A stretch of 64,000 nt of DNA from an uncultured Eubacteriales bacterium. Its GTDB lineage: Bacteria > Bacillota > Clostridia > Oscillospirales > UBA644. The notes beneath the pieces were generated by a model, which saw only the letters and a program-made list of their open reading frames with translations, ran no database searches and was not told the DNA's origin. Below are positions 1-7,014 of this stretch, piece after piece (the first letter of the stretch is position 1; every line of letters begins with the position of its first letter). A program made the position numbers and the translations under genes. The DNA is taken from contig CAJLLT010000005.1 in the NCBI GenBank assembly GCA_905207625.1, positions 1 to 64,000 of the forward strand, read 5' to 3'.

Positions 1-11
1 GCCAATCTGAA

Positions 12-81
12 GCGCACTTGTGCGCAGCCAGTAGTATTAGGGCTATGCCCGAAACTGAAATACCCCCCGTTTTACGGGGGG
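12..81. repeat. Cluster of GC-rich inverted repeats
   Basis: Three stem-loops follow one another: GCGCAC/GTGCGC at 12-25, GGGC/GCCC at 40-50 and CCCCCCGT/ACGGGGGG at 63-81. The last could act as a terminator for the minus-strand gene ending at 116 or for transcription entering from the left. The order of a GCGCAC dyad followed by a GGGC dyad matches the tandem repeats at 7015-7357, so this may be a diverged copy of the same intergenic element. That relationship is inferred from architecture only. Confidence 0.5.
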
Positions 82-115
82 ATATTTATTCCGGACAAAA
101 TTCTCCGCAGAAGCA

Positions 116-648
116 CTAAAGATTCAGTCTGAGTATCAGATGATACATGTCGTTAAGCAAAGATGCGAGACCTTTGAACAACCCGGAAGGGATCCTTGAA
201 GCCTGATATCTTATGTACCCTATATTTCCGTTGACAAGATCGAAAACAAGGATAAATATAAATACAGCCAGAAGACCGGCAAAAAGAGCGAGAAAAATAT
301 TGCACTCCCGTTTCATTCTCGCCCGTTCACAGGCGTGGGATTCCTCCATTCTTTTAATTTCCTGATCCTTACTTTCAAGCAGCATCTGATACGCTTTTAC
401 GGTTTCGGAACAGGTATCGGGCTCGCTTGTCGGGATGCCCATAATGTCATCCATTGACCCTCCGAGGGCTTTTACTATTCCGCCGACAGTCAGAAGATTG
501 GGTGACGCCGTGTCCCCGTTCATAACTTTGGTGACTGTTGCTTCCGGAATGTTACTCATTTCCGCTATTTCACGGTTCGTCAGTCCCGCACTTTTTTCAT
601 CCGGGACAGAGTCTCGCAAAGAGGTTCACTGCACTCTTGATTTGACAT
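116..648 (-). CDS. XRE-type HTH protein with C-terminal membrane helix, reading frame disrupted
   Basis: The body encodes an N-terminal Cro/C1-type helix-turn-helix (GLTNREIAEMSNIPEATVTK), a charged linker likely to be helical, and one hydrophobic segment near the C-terminus (IFLALFAGLLAVFIFILVF), so it looks like a membrane-tethered DNA-binding regulator. The best start is the ATG at 648, behind an AAAGGA ribosome site. That frame reads through the expected first helix (LCETLSRMK) but stops at TGA just after an A6 run (T6 at 592-597 on the plus strand). One extra A would join it to the rest of the HTH domain. The only uninterrupted start is a TTG at 619, which lacks a good ribosome site and breaks helix 1. 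This is either a real frameshift, a programmed -1 slip, or a homopolymer sequencing error. The regulated genes are unknown. Confidence 0.6.
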
Positions 649-1090
649 TCTTTTTTCCTTTCTGACAAATAATCACGAAAAAATACAGTTTGACTTTTTT
701 ATAATCGAATCAGAATCCTTCAAAATATAGTTTGTTTCCGGCAAATCGTGTTTGCCCGGGTTTCCGCATCGTTTGGGTATTGCAAACATCGACAAAAAGT
801 GATATCATTTAATTGCAGGGGCCCAACTGCAGGAAAATTTAAAAGAGGACAAAACTCCGTAAATCGCCAATCGTGCGGGCGATTGATGCTTTTACGTCAT
901 GTTGCGAGCTTCGATCATCGGAATCAGAAACATTTCCCCAAGCCCCAGAGGCTAAATCAAAATCAGGAACGAAAGACAGAAATTCAAAACAGCTATTCAT
1001 GATCCGCCAATAAGAGTCAACCTTCACAGCCGCAACGACGTAAAGGCACGGGAAAGCTACGGCACACAAAATACTGAAGGAGGTCAGACC
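649..1090. other. 442-bp intergenic region, including a long leader
   Basis: This gap separates two divergent small genes. No convincing gene was seen; short open frames on both strands lack ribosome sites and family resemblance. It holds a good plus-strand promoter (780-808) and several short dyads downstream of it: TTGCAG/CTGCAA-like near 812-832 and ATCGCC/GGCGAT near 864-884. The transcript would therefore carry a leader of about 275 nt before the gene at 1091. Confidence 0.4.
780..808 (+). promoter_or_regulatory. Predicted sigma-A promoter
   Basis: TTGCAA (780-785) and TATCAT (803-808) are separated by 17 bases. The next plus-strand gene starts at 1091, so the transcript would have an unusually long leader. 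Confidence 0.5.
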
Positions 1091-1336
1091 ATGAACAAAG
1101 TTACAGCCCTTTTCGATGTTTTGTCAAAAAACTTCTCCAAACAGCCGAAAATCGAAAAATTCAACCGAATCCTTTACAGTACATTCAGACTGTTCTTTCT
1201 TCTGTTGCTGATAACAATCGTAATAGGGTTTATCGTAAAAACCATTATCTCAATAATAAGCAATGCAGGAAACAGTTCAGCCATATCCAGCTATATCCTT
1301 GCAGAAATCAGGGATACTGTATTCCGTATGCTGTAA
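1091..1336 (+). CDS. Small membrane protein of unknown function
   Basis: An 81-residue protein starts at ATG behind a strong AAGGAGG ribosome site with good spacing. The N-terminal ~30 residues are basic and polar; one long hydrophobic helix follows (about residues 34-58, containing FFLLLLITIVIGFIV), then a short serine/asparagine-rich stretch and a second weakly hydrophobic segment. It is probably a one- or two-pass inner-membrane protein. I do not recognise a family. It lies alone between a divergent XRE-type regulator and a recombinase remnant, which suggests accessory DNA. A toxin-like small membrane peptide is possible but nothing in the sequence proves it. Confidence 0.55.
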   Translation: MNKVTALFDVLSKNFSKQPKIEKFNRILYSTFRLFFLLLLITIVIGFIVKTIISIISNAGNSSAISSYILAEIRDTVFRML

Positions 1337-1378
1337 ATAAGAAACTCTCTGCAAAAGAACAAAGCTTATAAAATATCC

Positions 1379-1409
1379 AAGGAGGCACAGTGACACACTG
1401 TGCCTCCTT
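1379..1409 (+). terminator. Perfect stem-loop, likely terminator
   Basis: A perfect 14-bp stem (AAGGAGGCACAGTG with its complement) and a 3-base loop lie 42 bases after the small membrane protein stop. The 3' side is AAACTAAC rather than a U-run, so termination may be weak. Confidence 0.5.
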
Positions 1410-1529
1410 AAACTAACTGCATAAACGAATGCTCCCGCTGCTTTTCAGTTGGGCCGGTAAAACATCCGTGTTCAAACGTCGCACATTGTGAGTGACGACA
1501 ATGCCCGTATCCCCGAAACCAGGATACAA

Positions 1530-1943
1530 TCAGTCTGGTGGAGAGCCTGCCAAAATGGTCGAACCTGAATTAAAAGAAAAAGAGTGTTTTGCTCGTTTTA
1601 TTTGTTTTTCTTCCTGTAAAATTTGCTCTTTATTGACTTTCAGCCGTTCAGGGCTGTCGGTAAAATTATAGGTTATAACGATTTCGTCTTCATACTCCAA
1701 ATCACCGTAATTCTTGATTTTCTTCTGCTTCAGAAAATCAGGCGTATATTCCTTGTGGTAGGTTATGATGCCGCAGTAAAAGGAATTGCGAAGCATTTTC
1801 GAAATGTACAATGCAAACCACCGCTCCTTTCCCAGCGCCGTCAGCCGTCCCGCTTTCTCAAGCTCGTACTAGATGGTTGTTACTCCCATTCCATTCAGGT
1901 ACATAGCCGCCTGATTTCTTTTGAAAACCAAGCGGCTATGTAC
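1530..1943 (-). pseudogene. Serine site-specific recombinase remnant
   Basis: Read on the minus strand, the fragment matches the conserved middle of large resolvase/invertase-type recombinases of clostridial mobile elements: LNGMGVTTI, then YELEKAGRLTALGKERW, then LRNSFYCGIITYHKEYTPDF and QKKIKNYGDLEY. A TAG stop at 1869-1871 interrupts the frame between TTI and YELEK. After GDLEY the sequence jumps directly to a C-terminal-like stretch (EIVITYNFTDSPE), so the usual intervening residues are deleted. The N-terminal catalytic domain with the active serine is absent. The gene is dead; it marks an old integrative-element insertion. Recognition is from memory of the family. Confidence 0.75.
1899..1943. 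repeat. 12-bp perfect inverted repeat inside the recombinase remnant
   Basis: GTACATAGCCGC at 1899-1910 is repeated in inverse orientation at 1932-1943, with 21 bases between. It lies at the broken 5' end of the recombinase remnant and may be a rearrangement scar. Confidence 0.5.
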
Positions 1944-1973
1944 GCTATATTCAGTTCGACAAACTGGAATTTG

Positions 1974-2432
1974 TCATATTCCCATCACATAGATTTGGCA
2001 GGGATTCCATTTATCCCATAATGTGGGAAATACTTCAAACTCCTTAAAACCGATAGAAATATAAAACCGATTTGTATCGTCATAGGATTTATATTTCCCC
2101 ATTTGAACAGTTTTAACCTGTATAAATGAATAACCCATTTCTTTTGCAGCCTTTTTCGCACGGTTAAAAAGTTCTTTTCCGATTCCCTCGCGGTGATATT
2201 CTTTTAAGACGCCCATAACCGCAAGCTCAACTGTATCTTTTCCCGTTTCTTTGAGATACAAAAATCCCAAGTCTTTTTCGTTTTCCATGGCACAAAAGAA
2301 GACTTTCCCTGCGCTGTCGCGGATATATTCTTCTCGTGCCTCAGGGATTCCAAACCATTCAGGCAGTTCTTCCAATATATTTCTGGTTATGCTCTTTTTA
2401 TCCTCATCATTTGCTATTTGAATGATATGCAT
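1974..2432 (-). CDS. GNAT-family N-acetyltransferase
   Basis: A 152-residue cytoplasmic enzyme expected to transfer an acetyl group from acetyl-CoA to an amine; the substrate cannot be told. The acetyl-CoA loop is visible in HREGIGKELFNRAKKAAKEMG, fitting the R-x-x-G-x-G/A motif of GNAT motif A, preceded by the beta-4 strand VELAVMGVLKEY. The C-terminal YISIGFKEFEVFPTLWD fits the usual motif B 'Y...GF'. An ATG at 2432 is chosen over an upstream in-frame start because GGAGGAGAAC precedes it at ideal spacing. It stands alone between the recombinase remnant and tmRNA. A resistance-type acetyltransferase is possible but not supported by residues. Confidence 0.85.
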   Translation of the reverse strand: MHIIQIANDEDKKSITRNILEELPEWFGIPEAREEYIRDSAGKVFFCAMENEKDLGFLYLKETGKDTVELAVMGVLKEYHREGIGKELFNRAKKAAKEMGYSFIQVKTVQMGKYKSYDDTNRFYISIGFKEFEVFPTLWDKWNPCQIYVMGI

Positions 2433-2595
2433 GTCAAAAGTTCTCCTCCACAAATTCCGATTTGTCATTCTGATTTAAGAATATTATACTACGACATTGT
2501 GACTGCTTTTATCTCGGTATTTTTACGCCGAAGAAGTCCTTTGCAAAAAATAATACGAACTCCGATTTGTTTTCAGGGTTCGTATTATTTGCATA

Positions 2596-2942
2596 TGGTG
2601 GAGGCGACGGGAGTCGAACCCGTGTCCGAAAACCCTTCCATGGGACTTTCTACGAGTGTAGCTTCATCGTTCGTTTTCGCCGCCGTGAACACAATGAGCA
2701 AAGCTCACGGCGGAACAACCGGAATTATTCAATAACCCTCTCCCGATACCGGGGGTTATCGTTCACTGCTAATCGACGCTCCGTTGCAGGTCGCAGTACT
2801 CCCGCAGGGAACGGCTGCCAAAGTTAGGCAGCAGCTAATTCAGTATTGTTAGCGTTTAATTTTAAAGTTTGCAGGTTAAAGCGGTCTGCACGCTACTCGC
2901 TTATCCGACTTCAAAGTCCCCGTCGAAATCCGGTACGCCCCC
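2596..2942 (-). ncRNA. ssrA: Transfer-messenger RNA (tmRNA)
   Basis: The 3' end on the minus strand carries a tRNA-like half with the T-arm GGTTCGACTCC and terminal CCA. The 5' end GGGGGCG pairs with CGCCTCC to form a 7-bp acceptor stem with one G-U pair, giving a 347-nt RNA. The 5' half also has the conserved CCGGATTTCGACGGGG. A tag frame ends in GCT GCT GCC TAA; with GCT as resume codon the tag would be ANNTELAAA, with the usual LAA-like C-terminus. tmRNA rescues stalled ribosomes with SmpB and marks products for proteolysis. The exact resume codon is inferred. Confidence 0.95.
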
Positions 2943-2957
2943 GAAGCTGGTAATTCT

Positions 2958-2986
2958 ATTATACACCATTTAAAACAAAAAGTCAA
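2958..2986 (-). promoter_or_regulatory. ssrA promoter
   Basis: On the minus strand TTGACT and TATAAT are separated by exactly 17 bases, and the -10 box ends 15 bases before the tmRNA 5' end. Confidence 0.85.
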
Positions 2987-3078
2987 GGGAACGGCTGAAT
3001 CTTTTTTGAACAATCCGCCTTTTACGACAGGGAAAATGACAAAAATGTGGGCAGTATGCAAAAAAATAGGAATATCAA

Positions 3079-3107
3079 TTGACTTGATGTCGAAATTGTG
3101 ATATACT
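3079..3107 (+). promoter_or_regulatory. Promoter of the [FeFe] hydrogenase gene
   Basis: TTGACT (3079-3084) and TATACT (3102-3107) are 17 bases apart. The predicted transcript has a leader of about 130 nt. Confidence 0.8.
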
Positions 3108-3134
3108 CATGGGCGGAAAAAATATACGAACTCA

Positions 3135-3200
3135 AAGTCCGGAAAAACATATTACTCTGCCGGACTTAAAACGGGCTTCCGACCCGGGGGACGTCGGAAG
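3135..3200 (+). promoter_or_regulatory. Two stem-loops in the hydrogenase leader
   Basis: AAGTCCGG/CCGGACTT (3135-3142 with 3160-3167) and CTTCCGAC/GTCGGAAG (3176-3183 with 3193-3200) form consecutive 8-bp perfect stems between promoter and start codon. They do not match a riboswitch class I recognise; a role in transcript stability or regulation is a guess. Confidence 0.4.
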
Positions 3201-3242
3201 GGCCGCAGACATCCCCGGAAAAAGCAAATACGGAGCGACAGC

Positions 3243-4676
3243 ATGAAAAAATTCGATACAAAAGTACAGCATCTGAAGTACAAAGTTCTTCGGGAGGTCT
3301 CCCGTCTTGCATGGGAAGGCCGGATGAATTATGAGACTCTGTCAAACATCCCTAAGGTCATAACACCCGGAAAGATCCCGACAATGCGTTGCTGTGTTTA
3401 CAAGGAAAGAGCGATTCTCGCTGAGCGCGTGGATCTGGCAATGAGCGGATGCATAGACAACACCAATGTCATCAGAGTCATTGACATCGCCTGCGATGAC
3501 TGCCCTGCCGGAGGATATTTCGTCACCGACTCCTGCCGCGGTTGCCTTGCCCACAGGTGCGATGACGTTTGCCCGAAGGGAGCAATCACCTTTGACAAAC
3601 TCAGGGCGACAATAGACAAGGACAAGTGCGTAAACTGCGGTAAATGTGCGGAGGTTTGCCCCTATTCGGCGATCACAAACAGAAAACGTCCCTGCGAAAA
3701 CGCATGTAAGATAAAAGCAATTTCCACCTCCGAGGACGGAAGCGCAAAGATAGACGACAGCAAGTGCATCTCCTGCGGCGCCTGCGTTTATCAGTGTCCT
3801 TTCGGCGCGATTTCGGACAGATCTTTTATCCTCAACACCATCACTATCCTGAAAAAGAGCAACGATAACACGTCATATCAGACATACGCGGTGGTTGCCC
3901 CCAGCATTTCGAGCCAGTTTTCCTACGCAAAACTCGGGCAGGTCGTTGCCGCGATAAAAAAACTGGGATTTGCCCATGTGGTTGAAGCCGCTCTGGGTGC
4001 GGATATGGTGGCAATGTCGGAATCAAAAGAGCTTGCGGAAAAAGGAATGCTGACAAGCTCCTGTTGCCCCGCTTTTGTTGACTACGTCAAGAAAAGTTAT
4101 CCGAAGATGGCTGAAAACATATCCCACAGCCTCTCCCCTATGGCTACCATTTCGAAATTCATTAAAGAGAAAGACCCCACGGCGAAGGTTGTTTTCATCG
4201 GTCCCTGCACCGCAAAGAAAATGGAGTTTCAGAAGGAAGAAGTCCGTCCGTACGTTGATGCGGTCATTACCTTTGAAGAACTTCAGGCGCTGTTTGACAG
4301 CCGTGACTTCGACATATCCCAGTTTGAAGAAGAGACCCTGGACACCGCCTCTTATTACGGAAGGATATTTGCCCGTTGCGGAGGACTTGCGGACGCGGTT
4401 GCGGAGGGACTTACTGAACTCGGAATCAAGGACTTCGAACTTAAACCCGTTTCATGCAACGGTATAGAGGAATGCCGTATAGCCCTGGTAAAAGCGACCC
4501 ACGGAAAGAGCGACAGAAACTTTATAGAAGGAATGGCATGTATCGGCGGTTGCGTCGGAGGCGCAGGGTGTCTGACCCATGCGGAAAAGAACAGACTTGT
4601 TGTAGATAAATACAGCCAGGAAGCCTCTAAAAAGCAGATCAGCCAGGCTGTTGCCGAACTTAAACAGGAACAGTAA
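3243..4676 (+). CDS. Stand-alone [FeFe] hydrogenase, group B-like
   Basis: A 477-residue iron-sulfur protein predicted to catalyse reversible H2 formation or uptake with ferredoxin as partner. A bacterial ferredoxin region carries two 4Fe-4S motifs (CVNCGKCAEVCP near residue 129, CISCGACVYQCP near 175) after a further cysteine-rich stretch (CRGCLAHRCDDVCP). The H-cluster domain has variant signatures: SSCCPAF near 272, GPCTAKKME near 320 and MACIGGCVGGAG near 431, so all four cluster-ligand cysteines are present. GPC and the GAG ending differ from the canonical MPC and GGG of group A, and fit what I know of group B enzymes. There is no signal peptide, and no NADH- or formate-coupled subunit is adjacent. 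The maturases HydE, HydF and HydG are not in this window. The start follows GGAG. Confidence 0.9.
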   Translation: MKKFDTKVQHLKYKVLREVSRLAWEGRMNYETLSNIPKVITPGKIPTMRCCVYKERAILAERVDLAMSGCIDNTNVIRVIDIACDDCPAGGYFVTDSCRGCLAHRCDDVCPKGAITFDKLRATIDKDKCVNCGKCAEVCPYSAITNRKRPCENACKIKAISTSEDGSAKIDDSKCISCGACVYQCPFGAISDRSFILNTITILKKSNDNTSYQTYAVVAPSISSQFSYAKLGQVVAAIKKLGFAHVVEAALGADMVAMSESKELAEKGMLTSSCCPAFVDYVKKSYPKMAENISHSLSPMATISKFIKEKDPTAKVVFIGPCTAKKMEFQKEEVRPYVDAVITFEELQALFDSRDFDISQFEEETLDTASYYGRIFARCGGLADAVAEGLTELGIKDFELKPVSCNGIEECRIALVKATHGKSDRNFIEGMACIGGCVGGAGCLTHAEKNRLVVDKYSQEASKKQISQAVAELKQEQ

Positions 4677-4688
4677 CAAAACATAAAA

Positions 4689-4722
4689 GAATAACCGGAC
4701 GGTCTTCACTGTCCGGTTATTC
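4689..4722. terminator. Bidirectional terminator
   Basis: GAATAACCGGAC and GTCCGGTTATTC form a 12-bp stem followed by TTTTCTT on the plus strand. It sits between the convergent hydrogenase and ECF S-component genes and can serve both. Confidence 0.85.
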
Positions 4723-4727
4723 TTTTC

Positions 4728-5261
4728 TTAAGTTTTCCCAGCCGTCTCATCCAGACGGCGGAGCAGATTACAGATCGGGAGAACAAGCATCCCCATGAAA
4801 AAATTACTTATACCGTGTACGGCATCCCAGGGAAGCCCGGCAATTATCCAGGAGATCATCCCCTTGAAACTCAGACCGAACATCAGGGCCTGAGCCGGTG
4901 CGTACATGGTGCCGAAAAGGAAACCGTGAAGTGCACAGACGACCATATAGACAACTGCTGCAACGGGTTTTTTCATATTTTTCGGCAGCAGCATGGTCAC
5001 ACCCCAGAGAATGGTCCAGAGATACAGATAAGGCAGCCACCACATGGAAAATCCCGCATAGACCCCGTTCATAAGAACATAAACGTAAATGGGATAAAGG
5101 GCTTTTTTCCTGTAATATACGGTGAAAGCCACCGTAAAAGCCGCAAGCATATGTACATTCGGAGCAAACTCAAGGGCTAATTTGGACACGAACATTATCG
5201 TACCGAGGAGCGCAAATATAACGATTTCCCGTACGGTAAGTCTTATTTTTCTATTTTGAAT
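4728..5261 (-). CDS. ECF transporter S component, probably corrinoid-specific
   Basis: A hydrophobic protein with about six membrane segments, typical of the substrate-binding S subunit of energy-coupling-factor importers, which docks on the shared EcfA1-A2-T module (encoded at 43407-45936). It is the second gene of a cobalamin-riboswitch operon and overlaps the end of the DUF4430 lipoprotein gene, so cobalamin or another corrinoid is the likely substrate. The first ATG (5195) lies inside membrane helix 1. The same frame continues upstream without a stop through a family-like N-terminus (RKIRLTVREIVIFALLGT), but has no ATG, GTG or TTG; an ATT at 5261, 10 bases after AAGGGG, is the most plausible start. 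If only the ATG at 5195 were used, the protein would be 155 residues and lack most of helix 1. Specificity is inferred from regulation. Confidence 0.7.
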   Translation of the reverse strand: MQNRKIRLTVREIVIFALLGTIMFVSKLALEFAPNVHMLAAFTVAFTVYYRKKALYPIYVYVLMNGVYAGFSMWWLPYLYLWTILWGVTMLLPKNMKKPVAAVVYMVVCALHGFLFGTMYAPAQALMFGLSFKGMISWIIAGLPWDAVHGISNFFMGMLVLPICNLLRRLDETAGKT

Positions 5262-5683
5262 GCGTATACAGCCCCTTCGGTAACAGGCGTAGCGTCAACG
5301 CCGGTCATAGCATATTCCCCGTCGATGTAGAAAGCCCAGTAGGTCTTGTCCACATCATAATCGGCAGTGACGCCGTTAACGGTCTTTACATACAGTCCAT
5401 AGGTGCTCTCTTCTCCGGCGATAAGTCCGGCATCAAGAAGAGCCTCTCCTACAGTCTCTTTATCCGTCTTGACGGTGAAGGAAGTCTGATTGCCTTCAGC
5501 GTCAAAGACATTGAAAGAGAAGGATTTGGAACCCTGTCCGACGACCGTAGCCTTTACGGACGGATCCTCGGAAGGAAGTTCGGGTCCGGTTTTGCATGAA
5601 GCCATTGTAAGTGCCATAGCCGCAATAAGCACAAAACAAAGCAGTCCGGACAAAAGTCTTGAAAAAGCAGCTTTTGTTTGCAT
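5243..5683 (-). CDS. DUF4430 (transcobalamin-like) lipoprotein
   Basis: A 146-residue secreted lipoprotein. The N-terminus has a basic start, a hydrophobic core (LLCFVLIAAMALTMASC) and a lipobox with the lipidated cysteine at about residue 30. The rest fits the DUF4430 fold, related to the C-terminal domain of transcobalamin: FTVKTDKETVGEALLDAGLI, then YGLYVKTVNGVTADYD, then KTYWAFYIDGEYAMTGVD. The cobalamin riboswitch directly upstream and the overlapping ECF S-component gene suggest that it captures corrinoids at the cell surface and passes them to the importer. That role is inferred. The start ATG follows TTAGGAG. Confidence 0.8.
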   Translation of the reverse strand: MQTKAAFSRLLSGLLCFVLIAAMALTMASCKTGPELPSEDPSVKATVVGQGSKSFSFNVFDAEGNQTSFTVKTDKETVGEALLDAGLIAGEESTYGLYVKTVNGVTADYDVDKTYWAFYIDGEYAMTGVDATPVTEGAVYAFKIEK

Positions 5684-5708
5684 TGTTTTCTCCTAATTAG
5701 AATATATT

Positions 5709-5751
5709 TCCGCTTTAAACACACCGGCACTCGCAGTAAAGGGAAAGCGGA
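5709..5751 (-). promoter_or_regulatory. Candidate expression platform of the cobalamin riboswitch
   Basis: TCCGCTTT (the 3' strand of riboswitch stem P1) can pair instead with AAAGCGGA lying just upstream of the lipoprotein ribosome site (5744-5751 with 5709-5716). The two pairings are mutually exclusive, as expected of a switch. No U-run follows, so control of translation or RNA stability is more likely than termination. Confidence 0.45.
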
Positions 5752-5923
5752 TTTTGACAAACGGGTATTTCGACTCAACACACGGTTGCCACCTTCTCAA
5801 AGCAGAAGCTTCAATGGCGTTTCCCCCGTTCCTGCGGCGGAACGGGCTCAGGCTACCGCACAAAAGTGTTTCACGGCGACGGGCTCGTACAGGAGTTACA
5901 CCTGTTTCCCCAGCTTTGTCCGC
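5747..5923 (-). ncRNA. Cobalamin riboswitch
   Basis: The minus strand shows the class landmarks in order: GGGGAAACAGGTGTAACTCC, then GCCCGTCGCCG, the B12-box-like GCCATTG, GAGAAGGTGGCAACC, and AGTCGAAATACCCG. GCGGACAAA at the 5' end pairs with TTTGTC and TCCGC at the 3' end to close P1. The B12 box differs by one base from the usual GCCACTG. Located between a good promoter and the DUF4430/ECF operon, it should lower expression when adenosylcobalamin is plentiful. Confidence 0.88.
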
Positions 5924-5926
5924 TAC

Positions 5927-5955
5927 ATAGTAACACAGAATTGTGTCTTTTTCAA
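5927..5955 (-). promoter_or_regulatory. Promoter of the riboswitch operon
   Basis: On the minus strand TTGAAA and TACTAT are 17 bases apart, immediately upstream of the riboswitch P1 stem. Confidence 0.75.
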
Positions 5956-5988
5956 CATATTTATGAGATCTCACCGTCTGAAAAACAT

Positions 5989-6014
5989 AAAGGGCTTCCG
6001 CATGGAAGCCCTTT
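5989..6014 (-). terminator. Terminator after the AEC transporter gene
   Basis: AAAGGGCTTCC and GGAAGCCCTTT form an 11-bp stem with a 4-base loop, followed on the minus strand by a T-rich stretch (ATGTTTTTC). Confidence 0.8.
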
Positions 6015-6029
6015 CACTTTGCACAGTTC

Positions 6030-6953
6030 CTATAATAAAAGCGTTATTATCGGTATCGTCAGAACACTGCTGAGCGTCCCCAGAAGAACCAGATCCGCGG
6101 CGGTTTCCTGCCCCTGTCCCAGCATTTCCGCAAAATTCAGCACCACGCTGGCTACGGGACAGGCCGCAAGCACGACAAATGTGGATCGGGTCATGGGATC
6201 CACCGGAACGAAGGATATAAGAACCAAAGCGATGACAGGTGCCAACAACTGTTTTACGGCTATGGTCAGCCAATGTATCGGACGGCAGATCATGTTACGC
6301 ACGGAGACGGTTGCAAGACGCATGCCCATAACAAGCATGCACATGGGCGTTGACATCCGTCCGAGAAGCGTTATCATATTGTCAAGCATCGGAGGTATCT
6401 CAAACCCGGTGACGAATATGAGCAGAGCCACAAGAATTGAAAGAAAAGACGGGTTAAGTATTATTTTTCTGATGTTGACATACCTGACGTCAAGTGTGAT
6501 AATGGCTGAACCCACAGTCCAGCTCATAAGACTCATGACGAAAAAGAATACAGCGGAAAACGTCACTGTCGCAGGTTCATCGGGGAATATAGCCTCAAGG
6601 AGCGGTATTCCCATGAAAGCGCAATTGCCGAAACAGGACGCGAGGGCGCAGACCCGGAATGTTATCTGACGACGCTTACGGAAGATTATGCCAAATGCCG
6701 CGGCAAGCAGTACAGACAGAAAAACCACAACTATCAGAAAGAAAACAGCCATCTCGGAGAACAGCTCCCGACTGAATTCTATCCGGCTGAAGGAATATAT
6801 CGTCAGGCAGGGCTGACAGACATACATCAGCGCTTTTGCAAACGCCGGTATACTGTCAGGCTTTATTGCCTTTGTTTTTACAAGAATAAATCCCGGAACG
6901 GCATACAGCAGCATTACCGCGACCGCCGAGAGCGCAACAAAAAAAGTCTCCAT
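6030..6953 (-). CDS. AEC-family (auxin efflux carrier-like) membrane transporter
   Basis: A 307-residue protein with about ten membrane helices in two similar halves. The N-terminal half holds PGFILVKTKAIKPDSIPAFA and YVCQPCLTIYSF, which fit the family; the C-terminal half holds MSTPMCMLVMGMRLA and the ending VLTIPIITLLL. Bacterial AEC proteins usually export or exchange carboxylates such as malate, or other small organic anions; the substrate here is unknown. It is monocistronic with its own terminator, and the tandem repeats lie upstream. The start ATG follows a modest AGG site. Confidence 0.85.
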   Translation of the reverse strand: METFFVALSAVAVMLLYAVPGFILVKTKAIKPDSIPAFAKALMYVCQPCLTIYSFSRIEFSRELFSEMAVFFLIVVVFLSVLLAAAFGIIFRKRRQITFRVCALASCFGNCAFMGIPLLEAIFPDEPATVTFSAVFFFVMSLMSWTVGSAIITLDVRYVNIRKIILNPSFLSILVALLIFVTGFEIPPMLDNMITLLGRMSTPMCMLVMGMRLATVSVRNMICRPIHWLTIAVKQLLAPVIALVLISFVPVDPMTRSTFVVLAACPVASVVLNFAEMLGQGQETAADLVLLGTLSSVLTIPIITLLL

Positions 6954-7014
6954 TCAAATACCTGTAATTCAATGATTTTGCATAAGATAAAATTTTTGCC
7001 GGCATTGCATTTTT

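Noticed and set aside
748..1069. Small genes between the XRE-type gene and the small membrane protein
   Set aside because: Candidate frames on both strands lack ribosome sites and overlap the dyads of the presumed leader.
1974..1974. tRNA genes anywhere in the window
   Set aside because: I looked for T-arm GGTTCGA-type motifs with acceptor pairing on both strands and found only the tRNA-like end of tmRNA.
2418..2827. Two overlapping short open frames on the plus strand
   Set aside because: They cross the tmRNA gene, which is defined by its acceptor stem, T-arm and tag frame.
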